Of a DNA stretch of 6,418 nt, positions 1 to 5,105 are shown one piece after another (the first letter of the stretch is position 1; every line of letters begins with the position of its first letter). The notes under the pieces were generated by a model. The model saw nothing but the letters and a program-made list of their open reading frames with translations, had not been told where the DNA came from and did not search any database. The stretch spans positions 1 to 6,418 of the forward strand of contig JAWKTE010000037.1 of the NCBI GenBank assembly GCA_041401985.1, written 5' to 3'. Both the position numbers and the translations under genes were made by a program. This stretch comes from JACKHA01 sp041401985 (GTDB taxonomy: Bacteria > Planctomycetota > Phycisphaerae > Phycisphaerales > UBA1924).

Positions 1-200
1 CGCCCGGCCGCGTCCGCACTGTCCGGCGACGAGCCGCGCCCGGCGCACAGCAAGGTGACTTCGCACCCGAGGCGGGCAAAGCCGCCCGCGCTCTTGACGA
101 CGTTGATCGCGTGCGCCCGGCGCGACCCAAGCGCAAACTCGCCGACGCACACGACGCGCAGGCCGCGCCACACCGCATTGGCATTCGCCGGGCCGCTCAC
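1..200 (-). CDS. Glycosyltransferase, N-terminal part (group 1 / GT4-like), cut by window edge
   Basis: The minus strand is open from a GTG at 200-198 to the window edge, giving 66 complete codons. The GTG overlaps the TGA stop of the upstream glycosyltransferase gene (GTGA, four bases shared), which indicates translational coupling in one operon. The translation has a short leader, a hydrophobic strand (LRVVCVGEF, about residues 14-22), then RAHAINVVKSAGGFARLG at 28-45 and CEVTLLC at 46-52. A first beta strand, a helix containing GGFARLG and a second strand is the usual start of a GT-B fold, nucleotide-sugar-dependent glycosyltransferase that strips the sugar donor in the cytoplasm. The donor-binding C-terminal half lies outside the window, so substrate and exact family cannot be stated. 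A purine-rich GGTGGGG lies only two bases before the GTG, so initiation may depend on coupling. The call rests on the fold pattern, the neighbour and the overlap. Confidence 0.66.
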   Translation of the reverse strand, partial: MSGPANANAVWRGLRVVCVGEFALGSRRAHAINVVKSAGGFARLGCEVTLLCAGRGSSPDSADAAG

Positions 201-1396
201 GACCCCACCGCCGCTCGCTCAACGCGGCCCGCGCCCGCCGCAACCCCCTCCGCTTCGATCGCCGCCGCCTCAGCCGCCGCCGCCTCCACCAACCCCTTCC
301 GCCACAACCACCGCTTCAGCAGCACGAACTGCCGCGAGAGCACCCCAAGCAACGCCTCCGACACACCCGCCTCCCCAACCGCCATCCGCCCAAGCGCCTC
401 GAAGTCCGCCCGCAGCCGCTCCGCATCACGCCGCTCGCGCTCGACAAACTCGCGCGAGTACGCCAGCTCGCTCTCACTCGCTACATCCCGCCCGAACAGC
501 GCGGCCCCGAACGCCGGATTCGCCCTCGCAAACCGCCACGACGCCGCCCCCAACGCCCGCTCCCTCCGCACGATGTCCGCCGCCCCATACCGATGCCGAT
601 GCACGCCCCGCGCCTCCGGGCGGAACAGCACGGGCATCCCGAACCGCTCGTGCAGGCGGAACGCCAGTTCGATGTCCTCATGCCCATACGTCTCGGGAAT
701 CGCCCGCACGCCGCCGACCGCCTCCACCGCCCGGCGCGGGGCCGACGCGTTGAGCGTCCAGAAGTGCCGGAACCCCCAGTCCCGCCACCGCTCGCCCGCG
801 CCCGCCCGCAGCGAGTCGAAGAAGAAGATCAGTGCCGTCTCGCGCACGATCCGATCAAGCACGGTCTCGCCGTCGCCCGCCGCCGCGCACGCCGCATCAA
901 CCTCCGCCCACGGCGAGTCCCCCACCACCATCACGCCATGCGGATACGCAAGCCCGCCCACGCTCTCGCAACCCGCCCCGCGCTGCGTCGCGCACCTTTC
1001 CGCGGCCTCCCCGTGCGCCGCCACATGCGCCGCAACAAGGCCCGCATCCGCTACCACATCATCGTTCATGAACAGCACCAGTGGCGCGTCGGTCATCGAG
1101 ACCATCGCCCGCCGGATCGGCAGGTGCCCCTCACGCGGGAACTCGACGATCCGCAGCGTCGCCCGCGCATCACCCCCCGCCGCGTCCCACGCCCCCCTCG
1201 CCGCGGCCTGGGCCTCCGCCTGCGCCCCATCCAGCCCCACGATCACCTCGAACCCAAGCCCCCCGCGCACATCCTGCGCGGCCAGCGCCCCCACCGCCGC
1301 CGCCAGCAGCCCGGGCCGCCCGCGCGTCGGGATCTGCACGCTGATCGCGGGAATCCCCGATTCCGGGTGATGGGTCGGCACATCTGGCATGCCCAC
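197..1396 (-). CDS. Family 2 glycosyltransferase (GT-A fold)
   Basis: A 399-residue protein that should transfer a sugar from a nucleotide-sugar donor during glycan or exopolysaccharide assembly on the cytoplasmic side of the membrane. The GT2 start is clear: ISVQIPTRGRPGLLAAAV (residues 18-35), then FEVIVGLDGA (49-58). EFPREGHLPIRRAM (85-98) leads to LVLFMNDDV (106-114), whose NDD occupies the DXD metal-binding position. WTLNASAPRRAVEAVGG (213-229) and GHEDIELAFRL (238-248) match the second half of the family; the ED is the likely catalytic acid region. The last 130 residues are Ala/Glu/Arg-rich and probably helical. I see no transmembrane helix. The start is uncertain: GTG at 1396, ATG at 1390 and GTG at 1381 are all in frame, and an in-frame TAG at 1426-1424 bounds the options; none has a strong ribosome site. 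It overlaps the next glycosyltransferase gene by four bases. The acceptor and sugar are unknown. Confidence 0.85.
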   Translation of the reverse strand: MGMPDVPTHHPESGIPAISVQIPTRGRPGLLAAAVGALAAQDVRGGLGFEVIVGLDGAQAEAQAAARGAWDAAGGDARATLRIVEFPREGHLPIRRAMVSMTDAPLVLFMNDDVVADAGLVAAHVAAHGEAAERCATQRGAGCESVGGLAYPHGVMVVGDSPWAEVDAACAAAGDGETVLDRIVRETALIFFFDSLRAGAGERWRDWGFRHFWTLNASAPRRAVEAVGGVRAIPETYGHEDIELAFRLHERFGMPVLFRPEARGVHRHRYGAADIVRRERALGAASWRFARANPAFGAALFGRDVASESELAYSREFVERERRDAERLRADFEALGRMAVGEAGVSEALLGVLSRQFVLLKRWLWRKGLVEAAAAEAAAIEAEGVAAGAGRVERAAVGS

Positions 1397-1575
1397 CCAT
1401 ATCGACCGACCCCCGCACCGGGCCTACACCGGAAACCCGATCGCCCGCCCCGGCGCGAGCCGATGCACAACAGGACGAATCGGGTCGCCCGCGGAGCAGG
1501 CGGCCCAAGATCGACCAGCCCCGGCCCGTATCAACCGAGCCCGGCCCGCGAAGCGACCACCGAAGGGAGTCAGGC
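1397..1575. other. Divergent intergenic region between glycosyltransferase and PilZ genes
   Basis: This gap must hold the start signals for two divergent genes. Apart from the ribosome site next to the PilZ gene, I could not find a -35/-10 pair on either strand that I would defend, nor a sigma-54 site. The sequence is GC-rich with no long inverted repeat. Nothing in it looks like a missed gene. Confidence 0.5.
1563..1569 (+). promoter_or_regulatory. Ribosome binding site that fixes the PilZ GTG start
   Basis: AAGGGAG lies six bases before the GTG at 1576. It is the clearest purine-rich ribosome site in the left half of the window, and it supports the GTG rather than a later in-frame start. 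Confidence 0.7.
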
Positions 1576-1968
1576 GTGAACATCGGCGACAACCGCACCC
1601 CGCTCGGCGCCATCGGCACGACCGGCACCGCCAAAGCCCCCGCCGCCCGCGAACGCCGCCGCCACGACCGCCTCACGCTGGCCCGCGCCTGCAAACTCCG
1701 CGCTCAGCGCGACCTCCGCTACCAGCCCGCCCGCACCCGCGACATCTCCGCCGGCGGCGCCCTGCTCGAACTCGACTCGCCCCGCCCCCTGGCCGAGGGC
1801 CAGTCCATCGCCATCGCGATCGACTTCGCCGGGCGCAGCCTGCTCACCCAGCAGCAGGTCGTCGAGGCCAAGGTCGTCCGCGCCGGCCCGGTGCTCAACC
1901 GCCGCCAGACCGTCGCCGTCGCCTTCCGCGAGGCGATCGCGATGCCCGGCGTGGCCGCAGTCGCCTGA
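1576..1968 (+). CDS. Stand-alone PilZ domain protein, predicted cyclic-di-GMP receptor
   Basis: A 130-residue protein made almost entirely of one PilZ domain. Both halves of the cyclic-di-GMP binding signature are present: RRHDR (residues 28-32, the RxxxR motif) and DISAGG (56-61, the (D/N)xSxxG motif). The spacing is normal, and beta-strand-rich sequence follows (SIAIAIDF, VVEAKVVRAG, TVAVAF). About 24 disordered Ala/Thr/Gly-rich residues precede the domain. There is no signal peptide or membrane segment, so it should be cytoplasmic and act by binding a partner once loaded with ligand. It starts with GTG behind a good ribosome site. It is transcribed away from the glycosyltransferase operon and towards the flavoprotein gene. 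PilZ proteins commonly control exopolysaccharide synthesis or motility; a link to the neighbouring glycosyltransferases is inferred from position only. Codons end mostly in C. Confidence 0.88.
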   Translation: MNIGDNRTPLGAIGTTGTAKAPAARERRRHDRLTLARACKLRAQRDLRYQPARTRDISAGGALLELDSPRPLAEGQSIAIAIDFAGRSLLTQQQVVEAKVVRAGPVLNRRQTVAVAFREAIAMPGVAAVA

Positions 1969-1970
1969 AA

Positions 1971-2018
1971 GGTGGGCCGGCTCTCCGAGCCGGACGCCCT
2001 ACCCCTTCTCCAAGCCTC
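1971..2018 (+). repeat. Hairpin repeat, copy 1, just after the PilZ stop codon
   Basis: This begins two bases after the PilZ TGA. The core is a perfect 7-bp stem, CCGGCTC (1977-1983) and GAGCCGG (1987-1993), around the loop TCC. It is preceded by GGTGGG and followed by a CTACCCC-containing flank ending AGCCTC. A second copy sits at 6249-6297 after an unrelated gene; the first 23 bases differ at one position, and similarity continues through the flank with a few changes and one inserted base. The placement suggests a dispersed 3'-end element acting as terminator or mRNA stabiliser, or a REP-like family. No T-tract follows. Confidence 0.75.
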
Positions 2019-2055
2019 GAACGCTCGTCGCCGCGATCATCGCCGATCGATGTGC

Positions 2056-2085
2056 CACGATCTTGCCGCTCCGGGCAGGGTCGTG
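2056..2085 (+). terminator. Hairpin in the PilZ 3' region
   Basis: A 12-pair stem joins 2056-2067 to 2074-2085 around the six-base loop GCTCCG. Two of the pairs are G-U in plus-strand RNA (2061 with 2080, 2063 with 2078). In minus-strand RNA they would be A-C mismatches, so the structure favours the PilZ transcript. No T-run follows, so it may stabilise a 3' end rather than be a classical intrinsic terminator. Confidence 0.45.
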
Positions 2086-2144
2086 CTCCGTCTCCTACCC
2101 ATCCGTCCAAACTCACCTCGAAGTCCATGGGCCGACTCGGCCTC

Positions 2145-2179
2145 GCCACGACCATCGGCCCGAGCCCGATGGACGTGGC
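2145..2179. terminator. Long hairpin between convergent genes
   Basis: Fourteen-base arms at 2145-2158 and 2166-2179 pair at thirteen positions, with one A-A mismatch (2151 with 2173), around a seven-base loop. The element starts eight bases beyond the TAA of the minus-strand flavoprotein gene and lies downstream of the PilZ gene. It could end or protect transcripts from both sides. It lacks a T-tract on either strand. Confidence 0.5.
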
Positions 2180-2186
2180 ACGCCGC

Positions 2187-3536
2187 TTACTCGTCCCCCA
2201 TCGCCCCAACCGCCCCGCACCCCGCCACGAACCCGCTCGCCCACGCCCACTGGAAGTTGAACCCGCCGATCCGCCCATCAACATCCAGGATCTCGCCGCA
2301 CAGGTGCAGGCCCGGGCACACGCGCGACGCCATCGTCGCCAGATGAACCTCCGACAGCGGCACGCCCCCGGCCGTCGCCTCCGCGAACGTGAACCCGCGA
2401 TCGCCAGTCACCCCGACTTCCATGCGGCACAGCACGCCCACCAGCCCCCGCCGCCGCTCGCGCGTCAGCGAACTCGCCGGCGCATCGGCCTCCACGCCCG
2501 CGCATCGGCACAGCGTCTCGATCAACCGCGACGCCAGCACACCGTTGCCCGCAAGCCGATCCACCACCCGCCCGACACGCTCCCGCCCCGCCTCCAGCAG
2601 CACGCGATCGACGTCTTGCTCCTGCGACTCCGGCAACCAGTTCAGCACCAGACCCGCCCCGGCGTCCTCCCGCCGCGCCGCGGTCAGATGGCGCGACATG
2701 TTCATCACCGCCGGGCCCGACAACCCGAAGTGCGTGCACAGCACCGCCCCCGTGAACGACGCGAGCCGCTTGCCCGTCGACGCCCGCACCTCCACCGCCG
2801 CCGGCGCCGCCACACCCGCCAGCGCCATCAGCGGATGCCCCGCCTCGACCTTCAGCGGCACCAGCGCCGGAAACACCGCGGGCGTCACCGTGTGCCCCAG
2901 CCCCTTGGCGATCGAGTACCCGAACCCATCCGACCCCGACCGCGGCAGCGCCATCCCGCCGGTCGCGAGAATCACACGCGAAGCCGCCACAGTTCCCCCC
3001 GATCCCGCAACCTCGAACCCGAATTCGCCTTCTGCGCTTCCGACTCCCCCCGCCGCTCCGACTTCGTCACGCTCTCCCGCTGCGGCTCCAACAACCCGCA
3101 CGCCCCCAACCCGCGCCGGATGCCGCAACTCAACCCCCGCCTCGCCCGCCGCCCCAAGCAGCGCATCCAGCACCGTCCGCGCCGAATCCGTCACGGGGAA
3201 CAACTTGCCCGTCTCCTCCCGCTTCAACTCCACGCCGATCTCGCGGAAGAACCCCACCGTCCGCGCCACATCAAACGATCGCAGCACCTTCTTGATCGCG
3301 TTGGGTGACGCCCCGGCGTAGTCGCGCTCGCCCACCTCGAAGTGCGTGACGTTGCACCGACCGCCCCCGGCCACCAGGATCTTCGCCCCGAGCCGCGCCG
3401 CCCCGTCGAACCCCACCACGCGCAGCGATCGCCCGCCCGCCCGCTCCAACTCGCGCACACGCCGACCAGCCCATATCGCCGCCATCAACCCGGCGGCCCC
3501 GAGCCCCACCACCGCGATATCAACACGCTCGCCCAC
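2187..3536 (-). CDS. HI0933/YhiN (BaiN-like) family NAD(P)/FAD-dependent oxidoreductase
   Basis: A 449-residue flavoprotein with the full set of family signatures. DIAVVGLGAAG (residues 6-16) is the FAD-binding Rossmann loop. GGGRCNVT (57-64), GKLFP (110-114), ATGG (191-194), HFGLSGPAVM (269-278) and GEILDVDGRIGG with FNFQWAWASG (414-435) follow in the expected order. The protein should be soluble and bind FAD; substrates are poorly defined across this family, and although one member (BaiN) is linked to bile-acid dehydroxylation, that role should not be transferred here. A Gly/Ala/Glu-rich stretch at about 148-182 looks like a loop insertion. The GTG start is firm on the upstream side because an in-frame TGA lies one codon before it (3542-3540), and the Rossmann loop sits too close for a later start. 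It converges with the PilZ gene and is probably transcribed alone. Confidence 0.9.
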   Translation of the reverse strand: MGERVDIAVVGLGAAGLMAAIWAGRRVRELERAGGRSLRVVGFDGAARLGAKILVAGGGRCNVTHFEVGERDYAGASPNAIKKVLRSFDVARTVGFFREIGVELKREETGKLFPVTDSARTVLDALLGAAGEAGVELRHPARVGGVRVVGAAAGERDEVGAAGGVGSAEGEFGFEVAGSGGTVAASRVILATGGMALPRSGSDGFGYSIAKGLGHTVTPAVFPALVPLKVEAGHPLMALAGVAAPAAVEVRASTGKRLASFTGAVLCTHFGLSGPAVMNMSRHLTAARREDAGAGLVLNWLPESQEQDVDRVLLEAGRERVGRVVDRLAGNGVLASRLIETLCRCAGVEADAPASSLTRERRRGLVGVLCRMEVGVTGDRGFTFAEATAGGVPLSEVHLATMASRVCPGLHLCGEILDVDGRIGGFNFQWAWASGFVAGCGAVGAMGDE

Positions 3537-3813
3537 GCGTCACCGCCGCGACTCAGGCCCACACGCCCGCACGACAAACCAAACGCGCCCAGACGCCGGG
3601 GCTGAGAAGGCTCTGCGCCGAAGCCCCGGGTCGAGAACCCAGCGACGCGACAATGCGTTCATTGCGACCGACAAGCCGCTGCGGACGACGCAGGCCAACC
3701 CGGACCTTCGCTCGCCGACTCGCTCAGATCCGGCGTCCATCACCCGCACGGTGCATCCGCACGTTCCCGCAGATCGCAGGCCGAAGACTCGACCGAACGT
3801 CCCCGACGCCCGC
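3537..3813. other. Intergenic region between rplI and the flavoprotein gene
   Basis: Two genes on the same strand flank 277 bases with no convincing open reading frame of its own; reading frames here lack recognisable protein features. It holds one strong inverted repeat (3596-3629) and small self-complementary patches such as CAATG/CATTG near 3655. It should contain the end of the rplI transcript and the start of the flavoprotein transcript, but I could not identify a promoter with confidence. Confidence 0.5.
3596..3629 (-). terminator. Inverted repeat, possible rplI terminator or processing hairpin
   Basis: CCGGGGCT (3596-3603) and AGCCCCGG (3622-3629) are perfect 8-base complements around 18 bases, which can themselves form a small inner hairpin. 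It lies about 185 bases beyond the rplI stop and 60 bases before the flavoprotein start. There is no T-run, so a terminator role is only a suggestion; an upstream leader structure for the flavoprotein mRNA is equally possible. Confidence 0.35.
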
Positions 3814-4563
3814 TCACTGCCCCTCGCCGCCCTCGGCGTCCTGCCCGATCTTCGGCTTCGGGCCCCAGCCGGTCTTGGTCGGCTTGGTCGCCTCCTCGAA
3901 CTCCTTGCGGGCCCGCTCGGCGCGATCCATCCGCCCCGGCTTGTCCTCTCGACGACGCTCGCCGCCGCCGCCACCACCACGCGGCCCCTTCTCCTTGTCC
4001 CCGTCCTTCAGCTTGTCGCGCCACGACTCCCGCTTCGGAGCCTTCTTGTCCACGAGGTTGCCCTCGTTGTCGAACTCCATCTCGTCCCGCTCTTCCGTCA
4101 CGACCTTCTTGTCCGCCGCCACGTGCAGCCGGATCGTCGCCTCCAGGTCCGAGTCGAACTTCACGCTGATCTCGTGCGCATCCACACGCTTGATCGTCTG
4201 CGGGATCCGCACCTCGCGCGGCCTCACCTTGTACCCCAGCGCCGCCAGCGCCTGGGCGATCTCCTGCTGCGTCACCGCCCCGTACAGGATCCCCTGCTCG
4301 TTGGCCGAACGCTGCATCGTGATCTCGAGCCCGTCGATCTTCTTGATCAGCTCCTCACGCTGCGAACGCAGCGCCGCCACCTGCTTCTCGGCTTCCTTCC
4401 GCTTCTCCGTCAGCGCCGCGATGATCTCGTCCGAGGGCGTCGTCGCCAACTCCCGCGGCAGCAGGTAGTTCCTCGCGTACCCCAGGCGCACGCTCACCAC
4501 ATCCCCGACGATGCCGAGGTTGTCCACGTTCTCGGTCAGCAGCAGTTTGACGGTCTTGCTCAC
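3814..4563 (-). CDS. rplI: 50S ribosomal protein L9 with long charged C-terminal tail
   Basis: L9 binds 23S rRNA near the L1 stalk and helps keep reading frame during translation. The N-terminal domain is clear: VKLLLTENVDNLGIVGDVVSV (residues 5-25) then GYARNYLLP (28-36). A long helix follows at about 52-80 (EKRKEAEKQVAALRSQREE...), then a C-terminal domain to about 150 with ILYGAVTQQEIAQAL and ISVKFDSDLEATIRLHV. At 249 residues it is far longer than the usual roughly 150. The extra 100 residues are Lys/Arg/Glu/Asp-rich with six consecutive glycines (196-201) and look disordered. I chose GTG at 4563 because GGAGGA lies eight bases upstream and the family alignment begins here; a GTG 21 bases earlier would place that ribosome site inside the gene. 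Upstream is tRNA-Gly; no rpsF, rpsR or ssb is adjacent on either side. Confidence 0.96.
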   Translation of the reverse strand: MSKTVKLLLTENVDNLGIVGDVVSVRLGYARNYLLPRELATTPSDEIIAALTEKRKEAEKQVAALRSQREELIKKIDGLEITMQRSANEQGILYGAVTQQEIAQALAALGYKVRPREVRIPQTIKRVDAHEISVKFDSDLEATIRLHVAADKKVVTEERDEMEFDNEGNLVDKKAPKRESWRDKLKDGDKEKGPRGGGGGGERRREDKPGRMDRAERARKEFEEATKPTKTGWGPKPKIGQDAEGGEGQ

Positions 4564-4571
4564 GGTCGCTG

Positions 4572-4577
4572 TCCTCC
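4572..4577 (-). promoter_or_regulatory. Ribosome binding site that fixes the rplI start
   Basis: GGAGGA on the minus strand ends eight bases before the GTG at 4563. It is the best Shine-Dalgarno match in the window, and it rules against the longer reading that begins with the GTG at 4584, since the site would then lie within codons three to five. Confidence 0.85.
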
Positions 4578-4596
4578 GGAGCACCCCGCCACCGAC

Positions 4597-4649
4597 CGGC
4601 CGAAAGGCCGCGGGCAGACAGGTCGCTCCCTCGCACCGGCGAAGGCCGG
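4597..4649 (-). other. rplI leader with two small hairpins
   Basis: Two short stems precede the rplI ribosome site. One is CGGCC/GGCCG around four bases (4597-4610); the other is CCGGC/GCCGG around four bases (4636-4649). In the minus-strand RNA their loops read TTTC and CTTC. They could shape the leader of the L9 mRNA. Stems this short arise easily in such GC-rich DNA, and I know of no L9 autoregulatory element they match. Confidence 0.25.
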
Positions 4650-4712
4650 CCGAGAAAAGAGTTCAGGAGCCCGGACAGCGCTGTTGACCGCCGTCCCAAA
4701 GGGCCCCAACGG

Positions 4713-4736
4713 AAACGCCGGGGGCACCCCCGGCGT
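4713..4736 (-). terminator. Intrinsic terminator of tRNA-Gly
   Basis: ACGCCGGGGG (4715-4724) and CCCCCGGCGT (4727-4736) are perfect 10-base complements with two bases between, so in practice a nine-pair stem with a four-base loop. In minus-strand RNA the stem begins eight bases after the tRNA discriminator and is followed by a short T-run (4715-4713). This fits a rho-independent terminator separating the tRNA from rplI, although the T-run is short. Confidence 0.6.
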
Positions 4737-4743
4737 CAGAGAA

Positions 4744-4815
4744 AGAGGGTGACGCGATTCGAACGCGCGACATTCACGTTGGCAACGTGACGCTCTACCA
4801 CTGAGCTACACCCTC
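4744..4815 (-). tRNA. tRNA-Gly (anticodon GCC)
   Basis: The 72 bases fold into a complete cloverleaf on the minus strand. The acceptor stem GAGGGTG/CACCCTC is perfect over seven pairs. The D arm is GCTC-AGTGGTA-GAGC. The anticodon stem TCACG/CGTGA carries the loop TTGCCAA, so the anticodon is GCC, reading GGC and GGU glycine codons. The variable loop is ATGTC. The T arm GCGCG-TTCGAAT-CGCGT is intact with one G-U pair. The discriminator is T, and CCA is not encoded, so the 3' end must be completed by CCA-adding enzyme. A terminator hairpin follows directly and a candidate promoter lies about 70 bases upstream. In minus-strand RNA the leader has a 7-pair hairpin (4842-4860) that may help 5' processing. 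Confidence 0.97.
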
Positions 4816-5105
4816 AGATTGTCACCCCGCCCAACCCGCCGAAACCCGATGCCCGGGTTCGCCGCGGCCCTGCGGAGCAAGGGGAAGATAGACCGCCTCC
4901 CCCACCGTCAATCGACCCGCCGCCGACTTCCGCCCCGACCCGCAACCCCCGCCCGCACACCCCGCACGCCCCTCCCCAAACCCCATCCCCCCACCGCCAT
5001 CAGCCCCACCGCCCCACCACGCCCCTATCCTTCCCTTTCCCAATCAACCACCCGCGGCCACCCCAGCCGCCACCCCCACGCGCCCCCACGCCCCGAAAGA
5101 CCACC
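4816..5105. other. C-rich intergenic region upstream of pdhA and tRNA-Gly
   Basis: This 290-base divergent gap holds the tRNA leader and promoter on its left side. From about 4912 to 5090 the plus strand is strikingly C-rich and G-poor, with many runs of C. I found no protein-like reading frame. For pdhA a TATCCT at 5026-5031 could be a -10 box, but no -35 accompanies it. The pdhA ribosome site is weak (GAAAGA at 5095-5100, five bases before ATG). Confidence 0.5.
4885..4911 (-). promoter_or_regulatory. Candidate sigma-70 promoter for tRNA-Gly
   Basis: Read on the minus strand, TTGACG (4911-4906) and TATCTT (4890-4885) match the -35 and -10 boxes at five and four of six positions, with a 15-base spacer, slightly short of the usual 16-18. 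Transcription would begin near 4878, leaving a precursor leader of about 60 bases before the tRNA. It is the best such pair upstream of the tRNA, but it is a weak-spacing match and not proven. Confidence 0.4.

Noticed and set aside
55..753. Proline-rich 232-codon plus-strand open frame
   Set aside because: Antisense to the two glycosyltransferase genes; the Pro/Ala runs come from G-rich codons on the other strand.
2176..2191. Second TGGCACG sequence resembling a sigma-54 site
   Set aside because: The -12 element reads AC instead of GC, and the site overlaps the flavoprotein stop codon and faces into a convergent gene.
1389..3308. 639-codon plus-strand open frame over two real genes
   Set aside because: It is Arg/Pro/His-rich with no recognisable domain and crosses the PilZ gene out of frame and the flavoprotein gene in antisense; long empty frames are expected at this GC content.
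4564..4584. Seven-residue longer N-terminus for L9 from a GTG at 4584
   Set aside because: The strong ribosome site would lie inside the extension, and the L9 family begins at the later GTG.
3346..4752. 468-codon plus-strand open frame opposite rplI
   Set aside because: The minus strand encodes an unmistakable L9, and this frame also runs into the tRNA-Gly region.
4912..5105. C-rich tract considered as a repeat array
   Set aside because: I see no repeating unit; it is compositional bias, in line with the skew of the whole plus strand.
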